From an uncultured Bacilli bacterium (GTDB lineage: Bacteria; Bacillota_I; Bacilli_A; RF39; UBA660): a stretch of 64,000 bases of DNA. Both the position numbers and the translations under genes were made by a program. Location: positions 124,001 through 188,000 of the forward strand of contig CAKORJ010000002.1 in NCBI GenBank assembly GCA_934101575.1, read 5' to 3'. Positions 42,371-52,082 of the stretch are shown piece by piece (within the stretch, counting starts at the first letter, position 1; every line of letters begins with the position of its first letter). The notes under the pieces were generated by a model. That model ran no database searches. It was not told where the DNA came from and saw nothing but the letters and a program-made list of their open reading frames with translations.

Positions 42371-43852
42371 ATGAAAAAGAACAATTTATTTAAAGCTGTA
42401 GGAATAGTAATTTTAGCTTATATCTTGATGTCTTGGATTGTACCTATTATTTATAGTATAGCTGGGGCTAAAGGTGACGTTTCTTATCAAATAGGATTTG
42501 TTTCTATTTTATCTGTTATTTTAGAGACTTTTTCTGGATTTGGAACTGTTATATTATATATTCTTCTAGTTGGAGCATTTTATGGTGTTCTTAAAGTTAC
42601 AGGAGCATATGATAAAGTTATGGAATTATTATCTTCTAAAGCTAAGGGAAAAGAAAAAGGTGTTTTAATTGGTGTTATTATTGCAATGGCTTTTATTTCA
42701 TCTGTTTCTGGACTTGACTTAGGACTTTTAGTTGTATTTCCAATTTTAATTGCTCTTATAGTTAGAATGGGATATGACAAAATGGTTGCTCTTAGTGCTA
42801 CTTTAGGTGCTACTATTATTGGTATGTATGGTGCTACATTTGCTGGTACTTTATATGGTATTAATAACACTGTTTTAAATCTTAAAACTTTTGATCAAAT
42901 TATACCTAAAGTAATCTTTTTTGTAGTAGGTGTTGTATCATTAATTTTCTTTGTACTTATGTATTGTAAGAAAAAGAACTTTAAATTTGATAACAAAAAG
43001 GTAGCTATTAAAGCATCTGCTAAAAAAAGTGAAAAAGTTAAGAAAGAAGAAAAGGCTAAGACTTCTGTTAAGGCTTCATCTTCTAAGAAAGCTAAGAAAG
43101 AAAAGAAAGAACGTACTGCTGTTCCAGCATTAATCATTATTGGACTAGTAATGTTAGTATTTATTCTTGGTACTACATCATGGGAAGGTATCTTTGGTTC
43201 TAATTGGTTTGGTACTGCACATGAATCTTGGACTGGTTTTAAAATTGGTGGGTTTGAAATACTAAATAAACTATTTGGTGGTGTTGATGCGTTTGGTTTA
43301 TGGAATACTCCTGCTAGGTTCCAAGTATATTCAATGCTTCTTCTTATTGCTATGATAGCTCTTGCTATTGTATATAGAACTAAGGCAGAAGAATGTTTTG
43401 AAGGATTTGTTGATGGTATAAAATCTTTTGTTGTACCAGCAATACTTACTTTATTGGCTTCTAGTTTATTTGTATTTATTTACTATAATCCAGTACTTAC
43501 TCCAGTTACTACATTACTTCTTAATGCTACAAATGGATTTAATGTTGCACTTTCTGGAATATATACCATTATAAATAGTGTATTTTATGTTGATTATTAC
43601 TATTTAGCATATTCTGTTCTTTATAGTATTACATCAGTGTATTCTGATAAATCAGTTCTTTCTATAATAAGTGTAATGTTTACTAATTTATATAGTTTGG
43701 TTATGCTTGTTGCACCAACTAGTGTACTTTTATTAATATCTCTTTCACTTAGTGATGTTAAGTATACTGAATGGTTCAAATTTATTTGGAAACTTGCTTT
43801 GATGTTATTAGTAATTTCATTTATTGTATTTACTGTAATGTTCTTAGTTTAG
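42371..43852 (+). CDS. polytopic permease, YfcC-like
   Basis: I start at ATG 42371 (MKKNNLFKAVGIVILAY) after AGGAGG; 493 residues with about 10-12 membrane segments. The first segments (ILMSWIVPIIYS ... FSGFGTVILYILLVGAFYGVLKVTGAY) resemble the YfcC/AbgT side of the ion-transporter superfamily. A Lys/Ala/Ser-rich loop near residues 215-255 (KASAKKSEKVKKEEKAK) is cytoplasmic and atypical in length. The substrate (amino acid, peptide or dicarboxylate) cannot be told. Terminators isolate it on both sides. Confidence 0.65.
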   Translation: MKKNNLFKAVGIVILAYILMSWIVPIIYSIAGAKGDVSYQIGFVSILSVILETFSGFGTVILYILLVGAFYGVLKVTGAYDKVMELLSSKAKGKEKGVLIGVIIAMAFISSVSGLDLGLLVVFPILIALIVRMGYDKMVALSATLGATIIGMYGATFAGTLYGINNTVLNLKTFDQIIPKVIFFVVGVVSLIFFVLMYCKKKNFKFDNKKVAIKASAKKSEKVKKEEKAKTSVKASSSKKAKKEKKERTAVPALIIIGLVMLVFILGTTSWEGIFGSNWFGTAHESWTGFKIGGFEILNKLFGGVDAFGLWNTPARFQVYSMLLLIAMIALAIVYRTKAEECFEGFVDGIKSFVVPAILTLLASSLFVFIYYNPVLTPVTTLLLNATNGFNVALSGIYTIINSVFYVDYYYLAYSVLYSITSVYSDKSVLSIISVMFTNLYSLVMLVAPTSVLLLISLSLSDVKYTEWFKFIWKLALMLLVISFIVFTVMFLV

Positions 43853-43857
43853 TTTAT

Positions 43858-43882
43858 AAAAGGCGATTATTCGTCTTTTTTT
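43858..43882 (+). terminator. permease terminator
   Basis: AAAAGGCGA, loop TTAT, TCGTCTTTT plus T run. Confidence 0.75.
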
Positions 43883-43943
43883 GTTGATTAAAAATATCTT
43901 TTTTTTCTCATTATATGAATAGAATAGTAATGGGAGGATTGTT

Positions 43944-46226
43944 ATGTTTTCAAAATATGATGAAGAAGCAAAAAAAGTACTTATTAATATGCAAAAGGAA
44001 ATGGTTAGTTTGAAACATCCTTATGTTGGAAGTGAACATTTGTTGTTATCTCTTCTTAAATATGGTGATTATAATATTGTTAATAGATTCAAGAATTTTG
44101 GTGTTACTTATGATTCGTTTAGAGAAGAACTTATAAAAGTTGTTGGTATTGGTAAAAGTAGTAATGATTTTTATTTGTATACACCACTTCTTAGAAACAT
44201 TTTAGAGACTGCTGCTATGGATTCTAATGATAAAGGCAAGAGTTTTATTGATACTTATGATTTGTTTCTTGCTTTTTTTGATGAGGGGGAAGGTGTTGCT
44301 ATAAGGATTTTAATTGGAATGAATGTTGATGTTGATGAGTTGTATGATGATTTATCTGTTAATAAAATAGAAAAGAATGTTAAATTTGCTGTGGATAGTT
44401 ATGGTATTGATCTTAATAAAAAGAGTATTAATGAGGGTAGTGATCCTGTTGTAGGGCGTGATAAGGAGATATCTAGGATTTTAGAAATTTTATCTAGACG
44501 TACTAAAAATAATCCTTTGCTTTTGGGTGAGGCTGGTGTTGGAAAAACTGCGATTGTTGAGGAACTTGCTAGGATGCTTAGTTTATCTGATGTTCCTAAT
44601 AAGCTTATTGGTAAGAGGATTGTTTCTGTATCTATGGCTAGTTTGGTTGCGGGTACTAAGTATCGTGGCGAATTTGAAGAAAGACTTGAGAAAATTATTC
44701 GTGAACTTGAAGACAATGATGAGATTATTTTGTTTATTGATGAAATCCATACTTTAGTTGGTGCAGGTGGAGCGGAGGGTGCTATTGATGCTAGTAATAT
44801 TTTAAAACCTGCTCTTGCGAGAGGAAAGATTAAAATTATTGGTGCTACTACTACTTCTGAGTATAAAGAATTTATTGAGGGGGATAAGGCACTTTCTAGG
44901 AGGTTTCAAACTGTTTTAATCGAAGAACCTTCTTTGTCTTTGACTGTAGATATTTTAAAAAAACTTAGACCGATTTATGAGAGTTATCATAGAGTTATTA
45001 TTAGTGATGAGGTTATTGAGAAAATAGTATATTTATCTGATAAGTATATTTATAATAGAAAAATGCCTGACAAGGCTATAGATGTTATGGATGAAGTTTG
45101 TTCTCGCATGTCTGTTTCTGTTTATAAGAAGGACAATATTAAGGATATTTCTAATAAACTTACTGAGGTAAAATCTCTTAAGAATGAATCTATTATTGCT
45201 AATAGATTTGATGAGGCTTTTTTATATAAAAAAACGGAAATGATTTTAGAGGATAAGAAGAATAGGCTTGAGTTTAAAGATATTAATAGAGGTTATAAAA
45301 AGATTAAGGTTAATGATGTTGTTAAGATAATTGGAGAAATGAGTAAGATACCTTTATTTAATGATTCTGCTAGGTTTTATGATAAGTTTATTTCTGATAC
45401 TAATAAGATTATTTTAGGGCAAAATGAGGCTATAACTACTGTTTGTGATGTTTTTAGAAAGAGCAAGTTTGTTTCAAATAGTTCTAAGCCTATTTCGTTT
45501 TTATTTTTAGGACCTACTGGTGTTGGTAAAACTTTGCTTGCTAAAAATTATGGTAAGTATTTTTATGGAGATAATGTTATTAGAGTTGATATGAGTGAAT
45601 TTAGGGAGGGGCATTCTATTAGTAAAATGATTGGTAGTCCTCCTGGGTATGTTGGCTATAATGATAATAAAAATGTTTTTGAACAAGTTAAGGACAATCC
45701 GTATTCTTTGATTATTCTTGATGAAATTGAGAAGGCTAGTCGTGAGGTTATTAATTTGTTTTTGCAAATACTTGATGAGGGTAGTTGTAAAAATAGTAAG
45801 GGGGAGGTTATTAACTTTTCTAATACTAGTATTATTATGACTTCTAATCTAGGGTGTGCTAAGAATAGTATTGGTTTTGATAGTGGGGTTTGCTATGAAG
45901 ATATTAATAAGTTTTTTGGAGTGGAATTTGTTAATAGAATAGGTTCTATTATAAAATTTAATAGTATTGATTTTGATGTTTGCAAAAAGCTTGTTAATAA
46001 TTGTTTATCTAAGATTAGATTTAGATATAAGAAAAAAGGAATTGTTTGTTCTTTTTCTAATAAATTAGTTTTGGAACTTGTATCTTTATGTGAGTATGAA
46101 AAATATGGAGCTAGAAGGCTTAATAATATTATTAATGAGAGACTGGAAAGTGTTATTGTAGATAAGATTTTTGACGGTGAAAGTAAGATTAGGATTGATA
46201 GTATTATTGATACAAAGGTTGTATAG
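43944..46226 (+). CDS. clpC: ClpC-type AAA+ ATPase (short middle domain)
   Basis: HSP100 unfoldase partner of ClpP. The 760 residues show a Clp-N repeat domain (1-140), first AAA+ ring (GEAGVGKTAIVEEL, IDEIHTLVGAGGAEGAIDA) and second ring (GPTGVGKTLLAKNYG, ILDEIEKA). B. subtilis ClpC has ~810; the middle domain (KKDNIKDISN ... YKKIKV) looks short and lacks an obvious UVR motif. No ctsR, mcsA or mcsB accompanies it, unlike the usual operon. In B. subtilis, ClpC with MecA degrades ComK, and a ComK homologue exists here. Confidence 0.88.
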   Translation: MFSKYDEEAKKVLINMQKEMVSLKHPYVGSEHLLLSLLKYGDYNIVNRFKNFGVTYDSFREELIKVVGIGKSSNDFYLYTPLLRNILETAAMDSNDKGKSFIDTYDLFLAFFDEGEGVAIRILIGMNVDVDELYDDLSVNKIEKNVKFAVDSYGIDLNKKSINEGSDPVVGRDKEISRILEILSRRTKNNPLLLGEAGVGKTAIVEELARMLSLSDVPNKLIGKRIVSVSMASLVAGTKYRGEFEERLEKIIRELEDNDEIILFIDEIHTLVGAGGAEGAIDASNILKPALARGKIKIIGATTTSEYKEFIEGDKALSRRFQTVLIEEPSLSLTVDILKKLRPIYESYHRVIISDEVIEKIVYLSDKYIYNRKMPDKAIDVMDEVCSRMSVSVYKKDNIKDISNKLTEVKSLKNESIIANRFDEAFLYKKTEMILEDKKNRLEFKDINRGYKKIKVNDVVKIIGEMSKIPLFNDSARFYDKFISDTNKIILGQNEAITTVCDVFRKSKFVSNSSKPISFLFLGPTGVGKTLLAKNYGKYFYGDNVIRVDMSEFREGHSISKMIGSPPGYVGYNDNKNVFEQVKDNPYSLIILDEIEKASREVINLFLQILDEGSCKNSKGEVINFSNTSIIMTSNLGCAKNSIGFDSGVCYEDINKFFGVEFVNRIGSIIKFNSIDFDVCKKLVNNCLSKIRFRYKKKGIVCSFSNKLVLELVSLCEYEKYGARRLNNIINERLESVIVDKIFDGESKIRIDSIIDTKVV

Positions 46227-46264
46227 ATTCCTTTTTTTTGGTATAATACTGACAGGTGATTTTT

Positions 46265-47695
46265 ATGAAAGAGATAAGAACTAGATTTGCTCCTAGTCCT
46301 ACTGGGTATATGCATATTGGTAATCTTAGAACTGCTATTTATGAGTATTTAATTGCTAAGAAAAATAATGGTAGTTTTATTCTTAGAATAGAGGATACTG
46401 ATCAAAATAGAAAGGTTGAGGGTGCTACTCATTTTATATATGATACTCTTAAACTTTGCGGTTTTAAAATTGATGAAGGCCCTTTAAATGAAGGTAAGTA
46501 TGGACCTTATGTACAAAGTGAGAGGCTTGATATATATAGAGAGTATGCTCATAAACTTGTTGAAATGGGAAAGGCTTATTATTGTTTTTGTTCTGAAGAT
46601 AGACTTAATGAACTTCGTGATATTGCTAATTTAAATAAAGTTCCTTTTATGTATGATGGTCATTGTAAAAATTTAAGTAAAGATGAAATTGATGAAAGGC
46701 TTGCTCGTGGAGATAGTTATGTTATTAGACAAGCCATGCCTAAGAGTGGTGAGACTGTTATAGAGGATCTTGTTTATGGGAAGGTTGTTATTGATAATAG
46801 TGTATTGGAAGACCAAATTCTTCTTAAATCTGATGGTTATCCGACTTATAATTTTGCTAATGTTATTGATGATCATTTGATGAATATTACTCATGTTGTC
46901 AGAGGTAAGGAATATTTAGATCAAACTGCTAAGTATAATCTTTTATATGAGGCTTTTGGATGGGAAAAACCTGTTTATGTTCATGTTGCTATGGTTTTAG
47001 GAGAAGATGGAACAAAACTTAGTAAACGTAATGGTGATGCTTCATTTATGGATTTATATAATGATGGTTATTTACCTGAGGCTATTGTTAATTATTTAGC
47101 ATTTTTGGGATGGAGCCCTGATAGTAATAAGGAAATATTCAGTTTAGATGAACTTATAGCTTCTTTTGATCCTAGAAGGATCAGTAAGTCTTCTAGTAGT
47201 TATGATGTTAAAAAGCTTAATTGGTATAATGCTAAGTATATTAAGAGTATGTCTTTGGATGATTATATGTCTTTGGTTCTTCCGTTTTTAAAGGATGTAT
47301 ATGATGTGAGTGATAAAAGCGATGAATGGATTAGACATTTAGTTAGTATTTATCAAAATCATATTAGTTATGGTAAGCAAATAGTAGATGAGGTTAAACT
47401 TTTCTTTGAAGATAATTTTGATATTTCTTCTGAGTGTAATGATATTCTTTTGGAGGAAGATGCACAAAAGGTTATTTCTACGTTTAAGAAAGAAGTTTCT
47501 GTTATGGATGATTGGAGTGTTTCTTCTATATCGCTTGCTATAAATAATACTAAGGAGAAAACTGGTGTTAAAGGAAAAATGCTTTATATGCCTATTAGAA
47601 TTAAGACTTCAGGAATTATGCATGGTCCTGAACTTGCTGATACTATTTATTTAATTGGAAAAGAAGCGGTTTTAGATAGATTGGAAAGGAATTGA
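46265..47695 (+). CDS. gltX: glutamyl-tRNA synthetase
   Basis: Class I GluRS, 476 residues from ATG 46265 (MKEIRTRFAPSPTGYMHIGNLRTA) after CAGGTGAT. HIGH motif as HIGN, zinc-like Cys cluster weak, KMSKS as KLSKRNG. gltX-cysS-mrnC-rlmB-sigH order parallels B. subtilis, except cysE is absent. cysS starts 6 nt downstream. A TATAAT (46243) lies just before it. Confidence 0.95.
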   Translation: MKEIRTRFAPSPTGYMHIGNLRTAIYEYLIAKKNNGSFILRIEDTDQNRKVEGATHFIYDTLKLCGFKIDEGPLNEGKYGPYVQSERLDIYREYAHKLVEMGKAYYCFCSEDRLNELRDIANLNKVPFMYDGHCKNLSKDEIDERLARGDSYVIRQAMPKSGETVIEDLVYGKVVIDNSVLEDQILLKSDGYPTYNFANVIDDHLMNITHVVRGKEYLDQTAKYNLLYEAFGWEKPVYVHVAMVLGEDGTKLSKRNGDASFMDLYNDGYLPEAIVNYLAFLGWSPDSNKEIFSLDELIASFDPRRISKSSSSYDVKKLNWYNAKYIKSMSLDDYMSLVLPFLKDVYDVSDKSDEWIRHLVSIYQNHISYGKQIVDEVKLFFEDNFDISSECNDILLEEDAQKVISTFKKEVSVMDDWSVSSISLAINNTKEKTGVKGKMLYMPIRIKTSGIMHGPELADTIYLIGKEAVLDRLERN

Positions 47696-47701
47696 TGTTG
47701 T

Positions 47702-49090
47702 TTGAAATTATATAATACACTTTCTAGAAAGATTGAAGAGTTTGTACCAAATGAAGATGGTTTGATTAGGATGTATACTTGTGGTCCTACTGTTTATCAT
47801 TATGCTCATATTGGTAATCTTAGAACTTATATAATGGAAGATGTATTAGAGAAGTCTTTTAAGTTTTTAGGTTATGATGTAAAAAGAGTTATGAACATAA
47901 CGGATGTGGGACATTTATCAAATGATTCTGATGATGGTGATGATAAGATGCTTCTTGGTGCTAAGAGAGAACATAAATCTGTTATGGATATTGCTAAATT
48001 TTATACTGATGCTTTTTTTAAGGATTGTGCAGATCTAAATATTAGAAAGCCTGATATTATTGTTCCGGCTACTACTATGATTTCTGAGTATATAAGTATG
48101 ATAGAAATTCTTCTTAATAAAGGTTTTGCTTATAAAGCTGGAGGTAATATATATTTTGATACTTCTAAGCTTACTGATTATTATGTTCTTACTAATCATA
48201 CTGATGATAATTTACTTGTTGGTGTTCGTGATAATGTAACTTTTGATGTTAATAAAAAGAACAAGACTGATTTTGTTCTTTGGTTTACTAAGTCTAAATT
48301 TGATAATCAGGAACTTAAATGGGATTCTCCTTGGGGAGTTGGTTATCCTGGTTGGCATATTGAATGCTCTTGTATTTCACTTAAATATTTAGGGGAGAAC
48401 TTAGATATTCACTGTGGTGGTGTTGATAATATATTTCCTCATCATACTAATGAAATTGCTCAAAGTGAGGCTTATTTAGGGCATAAATGGTGTAAGTACT
48501 GGTTTCATTCAGAACATTTAAATGATAATACTGGTAAGATGAGTAAAAGTAAGGGAGAGTTTTTAACTGTATCTTCTTTAGTTGATAAAGGATATAATCC
48601 TCTTGCTTATAGGTTATTTTGTTTATCTTCTCACTATAGAAAGCAACTTTTATTTTCATATGAAACTTTGGATAGTTTTAATAATAGTTATAATAAGCTA
48701 AAGAAGAGAATTTCTTTAATTGATGATGAAGGTGTTGTTTCTTTAACTGATAATTATATTTCTAGATTTAAAGAATATATTGGAGATGATTTGAATACTT
48801 CTATGATGATTACTTGTCTTTATGATGTTATTAAGGATGAAAACTTAAATGGTGCTTCTAAGAGGTATTTAATTGGTAGATTTGATGAGGTTCTTGGACT
48901 TGATTTATTTAATTATGAGGATAAGTCTACTGATGTTTCTGAGGACTTTATTCTTTCTAAAATTGAGGAGAGAAGGGTTGCTAAAGAGAATAAGAATTAT
49001 TCTGTTGCAGATGAAATACGTGATGAACTTTATTCTTTAGGTATTAAGCTTATTGATACTAAGAATGGAACAGTTTATGAGGTTATGTAG
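47702..49090 (+). CDS. cysS: cysteinyl-tRNA synthetase
   Basis: Class I CysRS, 462 residues, starting at TTG 47702 (MKLYNTLSRKIEEFVP). YTCGPTVYHYAHIGNLRTYI carries the first zinc Cys and the HIGH motif; GWHIECS and the later HTNEIAQSEA give zinc ligands; KMSKSKGEFLT is the KMSKS loop. The C-terminal helical domain is present, so it is full length. Confidence 0.95.
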   Translation: MKLYNTLSRKIEEFVPNEDGLIRMYTCGPTVYHYAHIGNLRTYIMEDVLEKSFKFLGYDVKRVMNITDVGHLSNDSDDGDDKMLLGAKREHKSVMDIAKFYTDAFFKDCADLNIRKPDIIVPATTMISEYISMIEILLNKGFAYKAGGNIYFDTSKLTDYYVLTNHTDDNLLVGVRDNVTFDVNKKNKTDFVLWFTKSKFDNQELKWDSPWGVGYPGWHIECSCISLKYLGENLDIHCGGVDNIFPHHTNEIAQSEAYLGHKWCKYWFHSEHLNDNTGKMSKSKGEFLTVSSLVDKGYNPLAYRLFCLSSHYRKQLLFSYETLDSFNNSYNKLKKRISLIDDEGVVSLTDNYISRFKEYIGDDLNTSMMITCLYDVIKDENLNGASKRYLIGRFDEVLGLDLFNYEDKSTDVSEDFILSKIEERRVAKENKNYSVADEIRDELYSLGIKLIDTKNGTVYEVM

Positions 49091-49099
49091 GAGGTATTT

Positions 49100-49774
49100 A
49101 TGGATATTGTATATGTGTTAATAATTATTTCTTTTGCTATTACAGTTGGTGCTCAAATATTTATTAATTGTAGATATAATAAATATTTAAAGATTGAAAA
49201 TGGTAAAGAACTTAGTGGGCTTGAGGTGGCTCAAAAAATACTTAAGGCTAATGGTCTTGATAATGTTTATGTTGTTGAAACTAAGGGTATTTTATCAGAT
49301 CATTTTGATCCAGGAGCTAATGTTGTTAGGCTTTCTAGTGCTGTTTATAATGGTAATTCTGTTAGTAGCGCTGCTATTGCTGCTCATGAAGTTGGACATG
49401 CTATTCAATATAAAGAAGGTAATTTCTTTATGAAAATTAGGAAGTTTATATTTCCTCTTGTTAATATTAGCTCTAAATTTGGATATATTGCTATTATTAT
49501 TGGGCTTATATTTGGACTTTTTGATTTAGTTTATATTGGTATAGGAATGCTCTTTGTTATATTGCTTTTTCAACTTGTTACTTTACCTGTTGAGTTTGAT
49601 GCTTCTCGTAAAGGAATGGCTAATTTAGAGAAGTATGGTCTTATCGATGCTTCAGGACTTAGGGGCGCTTCTAAGGTATTATTTGCTGCGGCACTTACTT
49701 ATGTAGCTGGGCTTGCTACAACTCTTCTAGAAATTTTTAGACTTTTAATTATGGTGGCAGGAGATAGAGATTAG
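49100..49774 (+). CDS. zinc metallopeptidase, YugP family
   Basis: 224 residues with a membrane segment at each end region (1-20; 125-170) and the zinc motif HEVGHAIQYKEG near residue 97. GILSDHFDPGANVVRLS is the YugP-family signature upstream of the HExxH-type site. It acts in the membrane; the biological substrate is unknown. AGGAGG precedes the ATG. The end overlaps mrnC by one base. Confidence 0.88.
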   Translation: MDIVYVLIIISFAITVGAQIFINCRYNKYLKIENGKELSGLEVAQKILKANGLDNVYVVETKGILSDHFDPGANVVRLSSAVYNGNSVSSAAIAAHEVGHAIQYKEGNFFMKIRKFIFPLVNISSKFGYIAIIIGLIFGLFDLVYIGIGMLFVILLFQLVTLPVEFDASRKGMANLEKYGLIDASGLRGASKVLFAAALTYVAGLATTLLEIFRLLIMVAGDRD

Positions 49775-50142
49775 TGAGTCTTTATCAACTGTCTTTTTTA
49801 GGAGATGCTGTTTTTGAACTTATGGTTAGGGAGTATATTATCTCTAAGAATATTGTTAAACTTAATGATTTACAAAAGTGTACACTTTCGTTTGTTACTG
49901 CTAAGAGACAGGGATATTTTGTTAAATGTTTAATAGAAAATGGTATTTTAAGTGAAGACGAAATTGATATTGTGCGACGTGGTCGTAATTTAAAAACACA
50001 TAAAAGTCCGAAAAATTGTGATGCTGTTACATATAAGTATTCTACTGCGTTTGAGATACTTGTTGGATATTTATATGTTAATGATAGAGATCGTCTTAAT
50101 GAAATATTTAATTATATTGTAGATATAGAAGGAAGTAATTAG
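49774..50142 (+). CDS. mrnC: mini-ribonuclease III (MrnC)
   Basis: RNase III catalytic domain without the RNA-binding domain; matures 23S rRNA ends in B. subtilis. 122 residues from GTG 49774. LSFLGDAVFELMVREY is the signature helix with catalytic Asp; the second site (YSTAFEILVGYLY) has Glu. The GTG shares a base with the preceding stop, so it is coupled. Confidence 0.92.
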   Translation: MSLYQLSFLGDAVFELMVREYIISKNIVKLNDLQKCTLSFVTAKRQGYFVKCLIENGILSEDEIDIVRRGRNLKTHKSPKNCDAVTYKYSTAFEILVGYLYVNDRDRLNEIFNYIVDIEGSN

Positions 50143-50143
50143 T

Positions 50144-50839
50144 ATGTTAATATATGGTAAGAATAGTTGTTTCGAATATTTAAAAAAATATAAAAAGGTT
50201 AAATCTTTATATTTGGATAGGAATTTTAGTGATAAATATATTATTTCTTTAATTGAAAAGTTAAATTTAAAGCCTCATTTTTGTACTAAATTTGAGCTTG
50301 ATGAACTTGCAAAAGAAAACCATCAAGGTATAATTATTGATGTAGGAGAGTATAAATATGCTGATCTTGATGATATAATTTCTGATAATGGTTTTATTGT
50401 GATACTTGATCATTTAGAAGATACTCATAATTTTGGTGCTATAATTAGGACTTGTCTTGCTGCTGGTGTTGATGGTATTATTATACCTAAAGATCGTAGT
50501 GTAAGTGTTAATTCTACAGTTATGAAAACAAGTGTAGGGGGAGCATTAAATATGAAGATATGTATGGTTACTAATCTTAATCATACTATTAAATATTTGA
50601 AAGATAAAAATTATTGGATATATTCTAGTGATATGGATGGGCAAAATTATTCTGATGTTAGTTATGATGGCAATGTTGCTGTTGTTATTGGAAATGAAGG
50701 TAAAGGTGTTAGTGAACTTGTTAAAAAGTCATCGGATTATGTTATTTCTATTCCTATGAGTGATAAAATGGAAAGTTTAAATGCTTCTGTTGCTGCTGGT
50801 GTAATTATTTATGAGGTGGTTAGACAAAGAAGCTTGTAG
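50144..50839 (+). CDS. rlmB: 23S rRNA methyltransferase of the SpoU/TrmH family (RlmB-like)
   Basis: SAM-dependent 2'-O-methyltransferase; 231 residues. Small N-terminal substrate domain (MLIYGKNSCFEYLKKYKKVK), then the trefoil-knot domain: ILDHLEDTHNFGAIIRTCLAAGVDGIIIPK, VIGNEGKGVS, and ISIPMSDKMESLNASVAAGVIIYE. Follows mrnC as yacO follows yazC in B. subtilis. Confidence 0.9.
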   Translation: MLIYGKNSCFEYLKKYKKVKSLYLDRNFSDKYIISLIEKLNLKPHFCTKFELDELAKENHQGIIIDVGEYKYADLDDIISDNGFIVILDHLEDTHNFGAIIRTCLAAGVDGIIIPKDRSVSVNSTVMKTSVGGALNMKICMVTNLNHTIKYLKDKNYWIYSSDMDGQNYSDVSYDGNVAVVIGNEGKGVSELVKKSSDYVISIPMSDKMESLNASVAAGVIIYEVVRQRSL

Positions 50840-50847
50840 GAGGGTAT

Positions 50848-51417
50848 ATGAATTATAATGATTTTGAACTTATTTATATGGTGTGCGATAATGAGGAAGC
50901 TTTAGCAGTTCTTATGAAGAAGTATGAACCGCTTTTTAAAAAGCTTTCTTATTCTTTTGCTAAGAAATATGTTAGTAAAGGTGTAGATTTTGAAGATTTA
51001 ATGCAACATTGTAGAATTACTTTTTGTAAAGTTATTGATAAGTATGATTATAATAGTGATGTTCTTTTTTATTCTTATCTTTTGATTTGTTTGAGGGGTG
51101 CTATGTTTAATTTTACTAGAAATTATAATAAAAAACTTGAATGTTTTAGTTATATGGATAATGAAGATTATGAGAATTTTAATGAATTTGTTTCTGATGT
51201 TAATATATATGATGAGTATAATGATTATGATTATCAAAGAAAAATTATTGATTTTAAGTATAGTTTATCTTTTTTTGATATGCAAGTTTTTGAACTTAGA
51301 TATAATAGCTTTTCATATGGAGAGATTGCAGATTTATTGGATGTTAATAAGAAAAAAGTTGACAATACTTTACTAAAAATAAGGAAAAAGATGGAAAAAT
51401 ATTTTTTATTTTCTTAA
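50848..51417 (+). CDS. sigH: sigma-70 family factor, SigH-like
   Basis: 189 residues with sigma region 2 (FEDLMQHCRITFCKVIDKYD ... FYSYLLICLRGAMFNFTRN) and region 4 (YSLSFFDMQVFELRYNSFSYGEIADLLDVNKKKVDNTLLKIRKKMEK). B. subtilis SigH (218) occupies this slot after yacOP and starts sporulation and competence. Region 2 is divergent, so it might be another small sigma. AGGAGGG precedes the ATG. Confidence 0.75.
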   Translation: MNYNDFELIYMVCDNEEALAVLMKKYEPLFKKLSYSFAKKYVSKGVDFEDLMQHCRITFCKVIDKYDYNSDVLFYSYLLICLRGAMFNFTRNYNKKLECFSYMDNEDYENFNEFVSDVNIYDEYNDYDYQRKIIDFKYSLSFFDMQVFELRYNSFSYGEIADLLDVNKKKVDNTLLKIRKKMEKYFLFS

Positions 51418-51455
51418 CTTATGTTATAATGTCCCTATGATAGGTGGTTTGCGAC

Positions 51456-52082
51456 ATGAATGATAATGTAATTTCGCTTAGACAATTTATTGATAGAAGA
51501 AGTGAATTTGATAATGTTAAAATTCATACTTTTTGTCGTCTTATGAAAAAAGTATCGGAAGCCATCGATAATGATAATCGTAGTATCATTAGAATTAATT
51601 TAGATGAAATTAAGATAAATACTAGTAATGGAGAAATAGTTCTTCCTGATAGTTTGTTTAATAATTTTGGTGATATGGATAAGACTGTTGCGGGTATTAA
51701 TACAGGTATTAGTCTTATGGCCGATAGAAAGAGTTCAAATGAACATAAAAGAGTGTCTCTAGCTCTTATGATACTTGGTTGGTACTGTAATGAGGATGGT
51801 AGTGCTGTTGTTAGTGATATAAATGTTTTGGAAAACTTTGATTATTATATGAGTATGGTGCCTAATTGGCTTCAAGATTTTTTTGTTGGTGTTTTTAGAA
51901 GAATGGATTATGAGACTTCTTTTTCTGATTATTATAAGACTAATTTTATTGATGATGTTAATAGACAAATTGATGATGTTTTTAAGGTTTATGATTTACC
52001 TGTGGAACAAATGAAAAAAATAAAAAGAATAATTTTGAAAAGAACGGATAATATGGTTTTAGGTGGTGATTATAATGCCTAA
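51456..52082 (+). CDS. unrecognised cytoplasmic protein upstream of secA
   Basis: 208 residues from ATG 51456 (MNDNVISLRQFIDRRSEF) after TAGGTGG; TATAAT at 51425-51430 is a candidate promoter element. No membrane segment. The middle (FCRLMKKVSEAIDNDNRSIIR, then INLDEIKINTSNGEIVLPD) weakly resembles the catalytic-loop layout of protein kinases without the catalytic residues, so a degenerate kinase fold is possible but unproven. It overlaps the next gene by 8 nt; the pair probably works together. Confidence 0.65.
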   Translation: MNDNVISLRQFIDRRSEFDNVKIHTFCRLMKKVSEAIDNDNRSIIRINLDEIKINTSNGEIVLPDSLFNNFGDMDKTVAGINTGISLMADRKSSNEHKRVSLALMILGWYCNEDGSAVVSDINVLENFDYYMSMVPNWLQDFFVGVFRRMDYETSFSDYYKTNFIDDVNRQIDDVFKVYDLPVEQMKKIKRIILKRTDNMVLGGDYNA

